Positions 51,655 to 60,362 of a DNA stretch of 64,000 bases are shown piece after piece. The stretch comes from Klebsiella quasipneumoniae subsp. quasipneumoniae. Its GTDB lineage: Bacteria; Pseudomonadota; Gammaproteobacteria; Enterobacterales; Enterobacteriaceae. Each line of letters begins with the position of its first letter. Positions within the stretch are counted from its first letter, which is position 1. The notes under the pieces are model-generated. The model did not search any database and was not told where the DNA came from. It was given only the letters and a program-made list of their open reading frames with translations. The stretch spans positions 3,038,001-3,102,000 of the forward strand of contig NZ_CP084876.1 in NCBI RefSeq assembly GCF_020525925.1, read 5' to 3'. The position numbers were made by a program, and so were the translations under genes.

Positions 51655-52351
51655 TCGCCGTCACCTGCGCCGCGCCCGGCTGGCCCTCGCCGTGGTGGCC
51701 GTTGCCGCTCTGGCCGCCTGGCTGTGGTTCCCCGGCGGGCGAGCCTTTCTGCAGCACAGCCTGACGGCGCTAGCGTCGCTGGATCCCCAGCATGTTAAAG
51801 ACTTTATCGCCGCCTGGGGGGCGCAGGCGGCGCTGGTCTCTTTTGCGCTGATGATCCTCCAGGCGATCGTCGCCCCGCTGCCGGCCTTCCTGATCACCCT
51901 GGCGAACGCCGCGCTGTTCGGCGCCTTCTGGGGCGGCGCGCTGTCGTGGTTCAGCGCCATGGTCGGCGCCGGGCTCTGTTTCTGCATCGCCAGAGCGCTG
52001 GGGCGCGAGGTGGTGGAGAAACTCACCGGCCGCACGGTGCTGCGCAGCGTCGACGGCTATTTTGCCCGCTTTGGCCCGCAGACGATCCTGGTCTGTCGCC
52101 TGCTGCCGTTTGTCCCTTTTGATCCGGTCAGCTATGCCGCCGGACTGACTTCGCTGCGCTTCTGGCCCTTTATGCTGGCCACCGGCCTGGGACAGCTGCC
52201 GGCGACCATCGTCTATTCCTGGGCCGGGAGCCTGCTGACCGGAGGCGCCTTCTGGCTGGCCACTGGCCTTTCGCTGCTTTTTGCCCTGGCGGTGGTCATC
52301 TCCATCGCCAAAAATATTTACCGTGAACGTCATAAGAGATCGTCGCCATGA
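51641..52351 (+). CDS. ydjZ: TVP38/TMEM64 family membrane protein YdjZ
   Basis: 236 residues (E. coli 235). Same VTT/DedA-like family as ydjX: LRRARLALAVVAVAALAAWLWFPGG helix, ALMILQAIVAPLPAFLITLANAALFG, GAGLCFCIARALGREV and VCRLLPFVPFDPVSYAAGLT, the conserved Pro-containing re-entrant loop. Probably multispanning inner-membrane protein of unknown substrate, perhaps lipid transport. The ATG at 51641 overlaps the end of ydjX by 14 bases. E. coli ydjY, a ferredoxin-type gene between them, is absent. Confidence 0.92.
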   Translation: MTRPDRRHLRRARLALAVVAVAALAAWLWFPGGRAFLQHSLTALASLDPQHVKDFIAAWGAQAALVSFALMILQAIVAPLPAFLITLANAALFGAFWGGALSWFSAMVGAGLCFCIARALGREVVEKLTGRTVLRSVDGYFARFGPQTILVCRLLPFVPFDPVSYAAGLTSLRFWPFMLATGLGQLPATIVYSWAGSLLTGGAFWLATGLSLLFALAVVISIAKNIYRERHKRSSP

Positions 52352-52908
52352 GCTTACCCCCGCTGGATACTGTCCCCCTGATCCTTCGTCCGCAGGCCTG
52401 GCTGCACCGTCGTCATTACGGCCAGGTGCTGAGCCCCATTCGCTGGTGGGGACGGATCCCGTGGCTGTTTTACCTGGTCTCGCTGTTCGTGGGCTATATT
52501 GAACGCCGCCGCTCGCCGCTGGATCCGGTGCTGCGCTCGCTGGTCAGCGCCCGCATCGCCCAGCTGTGCCACTGCGAATTCTGCATCGATATCACCAGCA
52601 TGACCCTCGCGGCGCGGAGCGGAGGTCGCGACAAACTGCTGGCGGTCGCCGACTGGCGCAACAGTACGCTGTTTAGCGAGCAAGAGCGTCTGGCGCTGAC
52701 CTATGCCGAAGCCGCCAGTCAGACGCCGCCGGAGGTGGATGATGCCCTGCGCAGCGCGATGGCGGCGCATTTTGACGCCCGGGCGCTCACCGAGCTGACC
52801 GCCCTGATTGGCCTGCAAAATTTATCAGCGCGGTTCAACGCCGCGATGGCGATCCCGGCCCAGGGGCTGTGCAAGATACCCCCCTCTTCCCCGCATAATA
52901 AGGAGTAA
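52348..52908 (+). CDS. ynjA: carboxymuconolactone decarboxylase-like protein YnjA
   Basis: 186 residues (E. coli 182). AhpD/CMD-like fold: VSARIAQLCHCEFCIDITSMTLAARSG contains the Cys-x-x-Cys-like element (CHCEFC, residues ~72-77) and a His typical of peroxidase-type members. No demonstrated substrate; possibly a peroxide-linked redox protein. Overlaps ydjZ by four bases and precedes ynjB by two, so it belongs to the same transcript. Confidence 0.9.
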   Translation: MSLPPLDTVPLILRPQAWLHRRHYGQVLSPIRWWGRIPWLFYLVSLFVGYIERRRSPLDPVLRSLVSARIAQLCHCEFCIDITSMTLAARSGGRDKLLAVADWRNSTLFSEQERLALTYAEAASQTPPEVDDALRSAMAAHFDARALTELTALIGLQNLSARFNAAMAIPAQGLCKIPPSSPHNKE

Positions 52909-52910
52909 CG

Positions 52911-54089
52911 ATGCGCCGTTTGCGTGATTTCAGCCTCTGTCTGTACCTGCTGCTGCTCTGGCCGCTGGTGGTGAATGCCGACGACAGCTGGCGGCAGACC
53001 CAGACGGAAGCCCGTGGCCAGACCGTCTGGTTTAACGCCTGGGGCGGCGACCCGGCCGTTAACCGCTATCTGACGTGGGTCAGCGAGGAGGTCAAACGAC
53101 ACTACGCGATCGACCTGCGTATTGTCCCCATCGCCGACGCCGCCGATGCGGTGAAACGCATCCAGACTGAGGCGCAGGCTGGCCGTCGCCGCGGCGGTTC
53201 GGTGGATTTGCTGTGGATCAACGGCGAAAACTTTCACACCCTAAAACAGGCCAACCTGCTGCTCACCGGCTGGGCCGAATCGCTGCCCAACTGGCGCTAT
53301 GTCGATCGGCAAAAGCCGGTTCAGGAAGATTTTTCTGTCGCCACCGAGGGCGCCGAGTCGCCGTGGGGCAGCGCCCAGCTGACGTTTATCGCCCGCCGCG
53401 AACAAACCCCGCAGCCTCCCACCAGCCCGCAGGCGCTGCTGGCCTTCGCCAGAGCCCATCCGGGCAGCGTAACCTACCCGCGGCCACCGGACTTCACCGG
53501 TACCGCCCTGCTGGAGCAGCTGCTGATCGCCCTCACCGACCAGCCTGCCGCCCTGCGCCAGCCGCCGCAGACGGCGACTTTCGCGGCGGTCACCGCCCCG
53601 CTGTGGCGCTATCTCGATGCGCTGCACCCTACGCTGTGGCGGGCGGGCAAGGATTTCCCGGCGTCGCCGGCGCGGATGGACGCCATGCTCAACCAGGGCA
53701 CCCTCCGCCTGTCGCTGACGTTTAATCCGCTCCATGCCCGGCAGAAGGCCGCCAGCGGGGAGTTACCGGCGGACAGCTACAGCTTCGGCTTTACCGGAGG
53801 GACCCTTGGCAACGTCCATTTCGTGACTATCCCGGCCAACGCGCGCGCCGTCGCCGCCGCCAAAGTGGTGGCCAATTTCCTGCTCTCCCCTGAGGCGCAA
53901 TTGCGCAAGGCGGATGCCGCCGTCTGGGGCGATCCAAGCGTTCTGGACCCGCAGCGTCTACCTGACAAGCAGCGACAGGCGCTGGCGGCCACCCTGCCGC
54001 AGGATCTGCCGCCGGTGCTTGCCGAGCCGCACGCGGCATGGGTTGACGCACTGGAGCAGGAATGGCTGCGCCGCTACGGTACCCACTGA
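52911..54089 (+). CDS. ynjB: ABC transporter periplasmic binding protein YnjB
   Basis: 392 residues (E. coli 388). N-terminal signal peptide (RLRDFSLCLYLLLLWPLVVNA, cleavage before DDSW), then a solute-binding protein of the iron/thiamine/polyamine-like class: VWFNAWGGDPAVNRYLTWV and GGSVDLLWINGENFHTLKQANLL. Partner of YnjC and YnjD. The ligand is not known; thiamine-like substrates have been suggested by family, without proof. Its end overlaps ynjC by 28 bases. Confidence 0.9.
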   Translation: MRRLRDFSLCLYLLLLWPLVVNADDSWRQTQTEARGQTVWFNAWGGDPAVNRYLTWVSEEVKRHYAIDLRIVPIADAADAVKRIQTEAQAGRRRGGSVDLLWINGENFHTLKQANLLLTGWAESLPNWRYVDRQKPVQEDFSVATEGAESPWGSAQLTFIARREQTPQPPTSPQALLAFARAHPGSVTYPRPPDFTGTALLEQLLIALTDQPAALRQPPQTATFAAVTAPLWRYLDALHPTLWRAGKDFPASPARMDAMLNQGTLRLSLTFNPLHARQKAASGELPADSYSFGFTGGTLGNVHFVTIPANARAVAAAKVVANFLLSPEAQLRKADAAVWGDPSVLDPQRLPDKQRQALAATLPQDLPPVLAEPHAAWVDALEQEWLRRYGTH

Positions 54090-55597
54090 TCCTGCTGGCC
54101 TGGGGGACGATGGCGGCAATCTATCTGCCCTTATTCCCCGCCGCCGCAGGGCTGGTGTGGCCGGCGCTCTCCCCGGTCCACTGGCGGGCGCTGTTCGCCG
54201 ACCCGCAGCTGGGCCAGGCGCTGGCCGCCACCCTTGTTTCCACGCTGCTGTCCGTCGGCGGCGCGTTACTGATCGCCCTGACCATCGTCGCCGCCCTCTG
54301 GCCTTCGGCCCGCTGGCGGCGACTGGCTTCCCGCCTGCCCTTGCTGCTGGCGGTGCCCCATCTAGCCCTGGCGACGGCGGCGCTGCTGCTGTTCGCCGAA
54401 GGCGGCTGGATCTGGCAGCGGCTGCCGTTTTTGACGCCGCCGGTCGACCGGTACGGCATCGGGCTTGGCCTGACGATGGCTCTGAAAGAGAGCGCCTTTG
54501 TGCTGTGGGTGATCTACGGCCTGCTGGGGGAGGCGCGCCTCGCCGACCAGGCGACAGCGCTAAAGAGCCTCGGCTACGGCCGCTGGCAGTGCCTGCGCTG
54601 GTTGGTGCTGCCTGGGCTGCTGCCCGCCCTCGGCATGGTGCTGTTGGCCGCCGCGGCCTGGAGCCTGTCGACGGTAGACGTCGCCCTGGTGCTGGGGCCC
54701 GGCAATCCGCCCACCCTCGCCGTGCTGGCGTGGCAGTGGTTAAGCCAGGGCGATGACCTGCAGCAGGCGAAAGGGGCGCTGGCCAGCCTGCTGCTGCTGG
54801 CGATCCTCGGCGGGCTGGCGCTGGTCGCCTGGGGCGGATGGCGGCTACAGCGTCGACGTCTGCCCGATCTGCGCGGCGTTCGGCATCCCCATCCCCACGC
54901 CCTGCCCGGCCGCCTGCTGGCGAGTGCCCTGCCGCTGAGCGGCCTGCTGTGCGCGCTATTGCTGGCGGGGCTGGCGCGCTCGGCGCCGCCGCAGACCGAG
55001 GCATTGATTAACAGCCTTGGTCTGGCGCTGGCGGCCTGCGCCCTCGGCGCGGCCGTCTGCCTGCTGTGGCTGGCCTGCGGCCCGGCGCGGGGAGATGGCT
55101 GGGTCTGGCTGCCGCTGGTGCTGCCGGCCCTGCCGCTGGCCGACGGCCAGTACCGGCTGGCGCTGTACGCCTGGCTAGACGGCGAATGGTGGACCGTCCT
55201 GTGGGGCCATCTGCTGTGGGTGGTGCCGTGGATGCTGTTTATTTTGCGCCCGGCCTGGCGCCAGCGCGATCCGCGGATGGCGGTGATCGCCCGCACGCTC
55301 GGCTGGGATCCCACGCGTATTTTCTGGCTGCTGACCCTGCCCTCGCTGACCCGCCCGCTGCTAACCGCCCTGGCGGTGGGTTTCTCGGTAAGCATTGCGC
55401 AGTATCTGCCAACGCTATGGCTGGGGGCAGGCCGTATCCCGACGCTTACCAGCCAGGCGGTGGCGCTCAGCAGCGGCGGCGAGGCGCAGACGCTCGCCGC
55501 CCAGGCGCTGTGGCAATTACTGCTGCCGGCGGTATGCTTTACCCTGACGGCCCTGCTGGCCTGGCTGGCGGGCCGCTATCGACGAGGACTTCGCTAG
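54062..55597 (+). CDS. ynjC: ABC transporter permease YnjC
   Basis: 511 residues, the same length as E. coli YnjC, with about twelve membrane helices: a fused double permease like ThiP/FbpB. Two EAA-like loops are visible (SLGYGRWQCLRWLVLPGLLP near 172-190 and TLGWDPTRIFWLLTLPSL near 420-437), the sites that dock on the ATPase. Start overlaps ynjB, and the stop overlaps the ynjD GTG by one base. Very high G+C with long antisense open frames, which are artefacts. Confidence 0.92.
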   Translation: MAAPLRYPLILLAWGTMAAIYLPLFPAAAGLVWPALSPVHWRALFADPQLGQALAATLVSTLLSVGGALLIALTIVAALWPSARWRRLASRLPLLLAVPHLALATAALLLFAEGGWIWQRLPFLTPPVDRYGIGLGLTMALKESAFVLWVIYGLLGEARLADQATALKSLGYGRWQCLRWLVLPGLLPALGMVLLAAAAWSLSTVDVALVLGPGNPPTLAVLAWQWLSQGDDLQQAKGALASLLLLAILGGLALVAWGGWRLQRRRLPDLRGVRHPHPHALPGRLLASALPLSGLLCALLLAGLARSAPPQTEALINSLGLALAACALGAAVCLLWLACGPARGDGWVWLPLVLPALPLADGQYRLALYAWLDGEWWTVLWGHLLWVVPWMLFILRPAWRQRDPRMAVIARTLGWDPTRIFWLLTLPSLTRPLLTALAVGFSVSIAQYLPTLWLGAGRIPTLTSQAVALSSGGEAQTLAAQALWQLLLPAVCFTLTALLAWLAGRYRRGLR

Positions 55598-56229
55598 TGC
55601 TAACCGTAAACCATCTGACCCTGAGCGTGAAACGTCAGCCGCTGCTGCGGGAGGTCGCCTTCTCGGTGTCCCCGGGTGAAGTGCTGACGCTGATGGGCCC
55701 TTCCGGCAGCGGAAAATCGACGCTGTTTGCATGGATGATTGGCGCTCTGGCCGGCGACTTCCGCGCCGAGGGCGAGCTGTGGCTCAACGATCGGCGCTGC
55801 GATACGCTGCCGACGGAGCGCCGGCGCATCGGCATCCTGTTTCAGGACCCGTTGCTGTTCGACCATTTCAGCGTCGGGCAAAATTTACAGCTGGCGCTAC
55901 CGGAAAGCGTGCGCGGCGAGGCGCGAAAAGCCGCGGTGGAGCAGGCGCTCAGTCGCGCCGGGCTGCATGGCTTCGCCGCGCGCGACCCGGCCACGCTCTC
56001 CGGCGGACAGCGGGCGCGGGTGAGTCTGCTGCGCGCCCTGCTGGCGCGCCCCGAGGCGCTGCTGCTGGATGAGCCCTTCAGCCGCCTGGATGCCACCCTG
56101 CGCGCCGCGTTCCGCCGCTGGGTATTTGAGGAACTGGCCCGCCAGGCCATTCCGGCGATCCTGGTGACCCACGATCGCGAGGACTGTCCGCCGACGGGGC
56201 GGTGCCTGGCGATGGAGCGCTGGCAATGA
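55597..56229 (+). CDS. ynjD: ABC transporter ATP-binding protein YnjD
   Basis: 210 residues (E. coli 217). Walker A GPSGSGKST near residue 35, Q-loop FQDPLLF near 83, signature LSGGQRARVS near 134 and Walker B ALLLDEPFSRLDA near 155, with the switch His in LVTHDRED. GTG start at 55597 overlaps the ynjC stop (TAGTG). It powers the YnjBCD importer. Confidence 0.94.
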   Translation: MLTVNHLTLSVKRQPLLREVAFSVSPGEVLTLMGPSGSGKSTLFAWMIGALAGDFRAEGELWLNDRRCDTLPTERRRIGILFQDPLLFDHFSVGQNLQLALPESVRGEARKAAVEQALSRAGLHGFAARDPATLSGGQRARVSLLRALLARPEALLLDEPFSRLDATLRAAFRRWVFEELARQAIPAILVTHDREDCPPTGRCLAMERWQ

Positions 56230-56322
56230 AGCGCAATAGCGTGCAAACCTGCGTTACCGCAAAGAAATCAACGCCTGGCAAGCGGAGAATACGCCCTCCA
56301 CTTTTTACCGTCGGGCATTTCG

Positions 56323-57630
56323 ATGAAACGTGTTTCTCAATTGACCGCACTCGCCCTGCTCATGGGGCTTGCTGCTACCACCACCTGCGCCGCTGAAACC
56401 ATGCCAGCGCTCACCCTCTCCCACCTGCAACAGCAGCACGGCGTGGCCATCGACACCCGCCTGAGCGCTTATTACAACGGCTGGCCGCAGCACGTCAACG
56501 GCCCGGAAGGGCATGAGCCGCAGGCGCTTAACCTTTCCGCCCGCTGGCTCGGCGCCATGAGCGACGAGCAGCTCCACAGCTGGGCTAAACAGCACCAGCT
56601 CCAGCCCGATACCCCCATCGCGCTGTACGGCAGTCCTGAGGATAACGCCAGCGTCGCGGCGCGACTGAAACAAGCGGGCTTCACCCGGCTCAACGTCCTG
56701 AGCGACGCTCTGAGCCAGGGCGACCGTCTGCAAAAGCTGCCGCACTTTGAACAGCTGGTCTACCCGCAGTGGCTGCACGATCTGCAGCAAGGGAAAAGCG
56801 TGGCTGCCGCCCCGGCCGGCGACTGGAAGGTGTTTGAGGCCGCCTGGGGAGCGCCGAAGCTCTATCTGCTGAGCCATATCCCGGGTGCGGGCTATATCGA
56901 CACCAATGAGGTGGAGAGCGAACCCCTTTGGAATAAAGTGTCCGATGCGCAGCTGAAGGCGATGCTGGCGAAGCACGGCATCCGCCATGACACCACGGTG
57001 ATCCTCTACGGTCGCGACGTCTACGCCGCGGCGCGGGTGGCGCAGATCATGCTGTACGCCGGCGTCAAAGACGTGCGCCTGCTGGACGGCGGCTGGCAGA
57101 CCTGGTCCGACGCCGGTCTGCCTGTGGCGCGCGGCATGCCGCCGACGCCGCAGCCGGCACCGGATTTTGGCGCGCCGATCCCCGGCCAGCCGCAGCTGAT
57201 GCTGGATACCGGGCAGGCCCGCGGTCTGCTGCACCGCCAGGACGCCTCGCTGGTCAGCGTCCGCTCGTGGCCGGAGTTTATCGGCACCACCAGCGGCTAC
57301 AGCTATATCAAACCGAAGGGCGACATCGCCGGCGCCCGCTGGGGCCATGCCGGAAGCGACTCCACGCACATGGAAGACTTCCATAACCCGGACGGCACCA
57401 TGCGCAGCGCCGACGATATCGCCGCCCTGTGGCGCCAGTGGAACATCCTGCCTGACCAGCAGGTGGCGTTCTATTGCGGAACCGGCTGGCGGGCCTCGGA
57501 AACCTTCATGTATGCCCGGGCCATGGGCTGGCCGCACGTCGCCGTCTATGACGGCGGCTGGTACGAATGGAGCAGCAACCCGCACAATCCGGTCGCCCGC
57601 GGAGAACGCGGCCCGGAAAGCAGCCAGTAA
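56323..57630 (+). CDS. ynjE: periplasmic thiosulfate sulfurtransferase YnjE
   Basis: 435 residues (E. coli 440). Signal peptide MKRVSQLTALALLMGLAATTTCA followed by three rhodanese modules; only the last carries the active-site cysteine loop FYCGTGWRAS near residue 385. In E. coli YnjE binds MoeB/IscS-linked sulfur chemistry weakly and is annotated as sulfurtransferase. Located after ynjBCD with a 93-base gap, followed by a GC-rich terminator. Confidence 0.93.
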   Translation: MKRVSQLTALALLMGLAATTTCAAETMPALTLSHLQQQHGVAIDTRLSAYYNGWPQHVNGPEGHEPQALNLSARWLGAMSDEQLHSWAKQHQLQPDTPIALYGSPEDNASVAARLKQAGFTRLNVLSDALSQGDRLQKLPHFEQLVYPQWLHDLQQGKSVAAAPAGDWKVFEAAWGAPKLYLLSHIPGAGYIDTNEVESEPLWNKVSDAQLKAMLAKHGIRHDTTVILYGRDVYAAARVAQIMLYAGVKDVRLLDGGWQTWSDAGLPVARGMPPTPQPAPDFGAPIPGQPQLMLDTGQARGLLHRQDASLVSVRSWPEFIGTTSGYSYIKPKGDIAGARWGHAGSDSTHMEDFHNPDGTMRSADDIAALWRQWNILPDQQVAFYCGTGWRASETFMYARAMGWPHVAVYDGGWYEWSSNPHNPVARGERGPESSQ

Positions 57631-57643
57631 CGCGTCCCACCCG

Positions 57644-57677
57644 CGCGCGTCGCCCCCTGCCGGCGACGCGCGATTTT
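57644..57677. terminator. terminator between ynjE and ynjF
   Basis: Perfect 11-base stem CGCGCGTCGCC (57644-57654) / GGCGACGCGCG (57662-57672) with a seven-base loop, then ATTTTCC. It lies between the convergent genes. Confidence 0.82.
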
Positions 57678-57681
57678 CCGC

Positions 57682-58296
57682 TCACGCCACCCGCTTTAAG
57701 GTCCGGTAGCCGCTGGCGATACGCGTCGCCGTCGTCAGCCAGCATAGCGCGCCAAACAGCCACGCCAGCCAGGCGAAATGCGCCGGAAACAAGCAGCTGA
57801 GGACAAACAGCAGGATAGTCTCCGTCCCCTCCGTCAGCCCCCCGAGATAGTGCAGCGATTTATGGGCATAGCCGGGATTGGCGATCTGGTGCTTTGCCGC
57901 CAGCGCGGCAAAGGCGAGAAAGCTGCTGCCGGTGCCGATAAAGGCAAACAGCAGCCAGCCCCCCGCCAGGGCGTTATTCTGCGGATCCGCCAGGATAAAA
58001 CCGAACGGCACCAGGGCATAGAAGAGAAAATCCAAAGAGATATCGAGAAAACCGCCGGCGTCGCTAAGCCCGCGCCGCCGCGCCAGGGCGCCGTCCAGGC
58101 CGTCCAGCAGGCGGTTGAGAAGAATGGCCGCCAGCGCCGCGCCATACCATCCTAATGCCAGAAATGGCAGAGCCAGCGCACCGATGGCAAAACCGAGCAG
58201 CGTCAGCCCGTCTGGCGAAATACCCGGGCGGTCAAGCGCGCCGGCGGCAGCGTTAAGCAGAGGTTTGAGGCGAGGATGCAAGTGGCTATCAAGCAC
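57682..58296 (-). CDS. ynjF: CDP-alcohol phosphatidyltransferase family protein YnjF
   Basis: 204 residues (E. coli 206). The CDP-alcohol phosphotransferase signature D-x2-D-G-x2-A-R-x8-G-x3-D-x3-D is complete in LDGLDGALARRRG plus LSDAGGFLDISLDF (residues ~65-90). Five to six membrane helices. Makes or exchanges a phospholipid head group; the actual alcohol is not known. Convergent with ynjE and divergent from nudG. Confidence 0.92.
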   Translation of the reverse strand: MLDSHLHPRLKPLLNAAAGALDRPGISPDGLTLLGFAIGALALPFLALGWYGAALAAILLNRLLDGLDGALARRRGLSDAGGFLDISLDFLFYALVPFGFILADPQNNALAGGWLLFAFIGTGSSFLAFAALAAKHQIANPGYAHKSLHYLGGLTEGTETILLFVLSCLFPAHFAWLAWLFGALCWLTTATRIASGYRTLKRVA

Positions 58297-58382
58297 GGGG
58301 GTCTCCAGCAGAGTTGGCGGTTGTCAGTAAAGGTCTATGGCGGTGATAATAGGCCAGTTTGGTCTTATTAACGTTGATGCTT

Positions 58383-58793
58383 ATGCTAAAAATGATTGAA
58401 GTTGTCGCCGCCATTATTGAACAGGATGGCAAAATTCTGCTGGCGCAGCGCCCGCCCCACGCCGACCAGCCGGGAATGTGGGAATTCGCCGGCGGCAAAG
58501 TGGAGCCGGGCGAAAGCCAGCCGCAGGCGCTGGCCCGGGAGCTGCGGGAGGAGATGGGCATCATCGCCCACCCGGCATGCTATATCGCCAGCCATCAGCG
58601 AGAAGTCTCCGGTCGCCAGATCCATCTGCACGCCTGGTGGGTACCGAACTTTCAGGGCGTGCCGCTGGCCCACTATCACAGCCAGCTGCGCTGGTGCCTT
58701 CCTGCCGACGCCTTAACCCTCGATCTCGCCCCGGCCGATATCCCCCTCCTGCACGCCTTTATCGCCCAGCGCCCGTCCCTTTCTCCCCGCTGA
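58383..58793 (+). CDS. nudG: CTP/5-hydroxy-dCTP pyrophosphohydrolase (Nudix)
   Basis: 136 residues (E. coli 135). Nudix box G-x5-E-x7-R-E-x-x-E-E-x-G is complete: GGKVEPGESQPQALARELRE followed by EMGI (residues ~37-60). Hydrolyses pyrimidine triphosphates, preferring oxidised dCTP, 5-methyl-dCTP and CTP. ATG at 58383 (MLKMIEVV) is closest to the E. coli N-terminus; ATGs at 58377 and 58359 are in frame but less likely. E. coli ynjH, next in order, is absent. Confidence 0.93.
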   Translation: MLKMIEVVAAIIEQDGKILLAQRPPHADQPGMWEFAGGKVEPGESQPQALARELREEMGIIAHPACYIASHQREVSGRQIHLHAWWVPNFQGVPLAHYHSQLRWCLPADALTLDLAPADIPLLHAFIAQRPSLSPR

Positions 58794-58975
58794 TCCGCTC
58801 GCCGCCTCGTCATCGTTTTTAGTTATGACGGGCGGGCAATTATAAATTTTGCTGACGGCTTAATTTTTCCTTGCTTGCCTAAGGATTAGCGGTGTTATAG
58901 TCGGAAAATCGGTTTTTTCAAGGACCGAATCATAATAAATACACGCAACCACAACCATAAGGGGAACTTATATCT

Positions 58976-60319
58976 ATGGATCAGACGTGCACTCTGGAAG
59001 GCTTTCTCACCCGCGTTCAACAGCGCGATCCTCATCAAACCGAATTTGCTCAAGCCGTCCGGGAGGTCATGACCACCCTGTGGCCTTTCCTTGAGGAAAA
59101 TCCGCGCTATCGTCAGCTTGCTTTGCTGGAACGTCTGGTGGAACCGGAGCGCGTGATCCAGTTCCGCGTGGTGTGGGTGGACGACCGCAATCAGGTCCAG
59201 GTCAACCGCGCGTGGCGCGTGCAGTTCAACTCGGCCATCGGCCCGTATAAGGGCGGGATGCGCTTCCATCCGTCGGTGAATCTGTCGATTCTCAAATTCC
59301 TTGGCTTCGAGCAGACCTTCAAAAACGCCCTGACCACCCTACCGATGGGCGGCGGGAAAGGCGGCAGCGATTTCGATCCTAAAGGCAAGAGCGATGGCGA
59401 AGTGATGCGCTTCTGCCAGGCGCTGATGACCGAGCTCTATCGCCATCTTGGCCCGGATACCGACGTACCGGCGGGCGATATCGGCGTCGGCGGCCGCGAG
59501 GTCGGCTTTATGGCCGGCATGATGCGCAAACTCTCTAACAACAGCGCCTGCGTCTTCACCGGTAAAGGCCTCTCCTTCGGCGGCAGCCTGATCCGTCCGG
59601 AAGCCACCGGTTACGGCCTGATCTACTTCACCGAAGCAATGCTCAAACGTCACGGCCTCGGCTTCGAAGGCGCTCGCGTGGCGGTCTCCGGCTCCGGCAA
59701 CGTCGCGCAATACGCCATTGAGAAAGCGATGGAGCTTGGCGCGCGGGTGGTCACCGCCTCCGACTCCAACGGCACCGTCGTTGACGAGGCGGGCTTCACC
59801 AAAGAAAAACTGGCCCGCCTGATCGACATCAAAGAGCGTGCCCACGGCCGGGTGGCCGACTACGCCCGCGAGTTTGGCCTCACCTATCTCGAAGGCCAGC
59901 AGCCATGGTCAGTGCCGGTGGATATCGCCCTGCCTTGCGCCACTCAGAACGAACTGGACGTCGATGCCGCCCGCCAGCTGATTGCCAACGGCGTGAAGGC
60001 CGTGGCGGAAGGCGCCAACATGCCGACCACCATCGCCGCGACCGATCTGTTCCTTGAAGCTGGCGTGCTGTTTGCCCCGGGCAAAGCGGCCAACGCCGGC
60101 GGCGTGGCGACGTCCGGTCTGGAGATGGCGCAGAACGCCGCGCGCATGGGCTGGAAAGCGGAAAAAGTGGATGCCCGCCTGCATCACATTATGCTGGATA
60201 TCCACCACGCCTGCGTGCAGTACGGCGGTGAAGCGAAGCAGACCAACTACGTGCGCGGCGCCAATATCGCCGGTTTCGTGAAGGTGGCGGATGCCATGCT
60301 CGCCCAGGGCGTGATTTAA
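58976..60319 (+). CDS. gdhA: NADP-specific glutamate dehydrogenase
   Basis: 447 residues, the same length as E. coli GdhA. Catalyses 2-oxoglutarate + NH3 + NADPH to glutamate. Seen: PYKGGMRFHPSVN (substrate Lys) near 90, LPMGGGKGGSDFDPKGKSD with catalytic Lys near 125, and the dinucleotide fold VAVSGSGNVAQYAIEKA near 240. Hexameric cytoplasmic enzyme used at high ammonium. The ATG has AAGGGGAAC upstream, and the 180 bases before it hold its promoter. Confidence 0.97.
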   Translation: MDQTCTLEGFLTRVQQRDPHQTEFAQAVREVMTTLWPFLEENPRYRQLALLERLVEPERVIQFRVVWVDDRNQVQVNRAWRVQFNSAIGPYKGGMRFHPSVNLSILKFLGFEQTFKNALTTLPMGGGKGGSDFDPKGKSDGEVMRFCQALMTELYRHLGPDTDVPAGDIGVGGREVGFMAGMMRKLSNNSACVFTGKGLSFGGSLIRPEATGYGLIYFTEAMLKRHGLGFEGARVAVSGSGNVAQYAIEKAMELGARVVTASDSNGTVVDEAGFTKEKLARLIDIKERAHGRVADYAREFGLTYLEGQQPWSVPVDIALPCATQNELDVDAARQLIANGVKAVAEGANMPTTIAATDLFLEAGVLFAPGKAANAGGVATSGLEMAQNAARMGWKAEKVDARLHHIMLDIHHACVQYGGEAKQTNYVRGANIAGFVKVADAMLAQGVI

Positions 60320-60333
60320 CCTCCCCTGACGCC

Positions 60334-60357
60334 CTCCCGGCGGCTGCCCGCCGGGAG
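60334..60357. terminator. hairpin between gdhA and quinone oxidoreductase gene
   Basis: Perfect 10-base stem CTCCCGGCGG (60334-60343) / CCGCCGGGAG (60348-60357), four-base loop, between convergent genes; no T-tract. Confidence 0.6.
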
Positions 60358-60362
60358 GCGTC

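Noticed and set aside
53958-55004. 348-codon minus-strand frame opposite ynjB/ynjC
   Set aside because: Proline/alanine/arginine-rich antisense shadow of ynjC with no domain or ribosome site.
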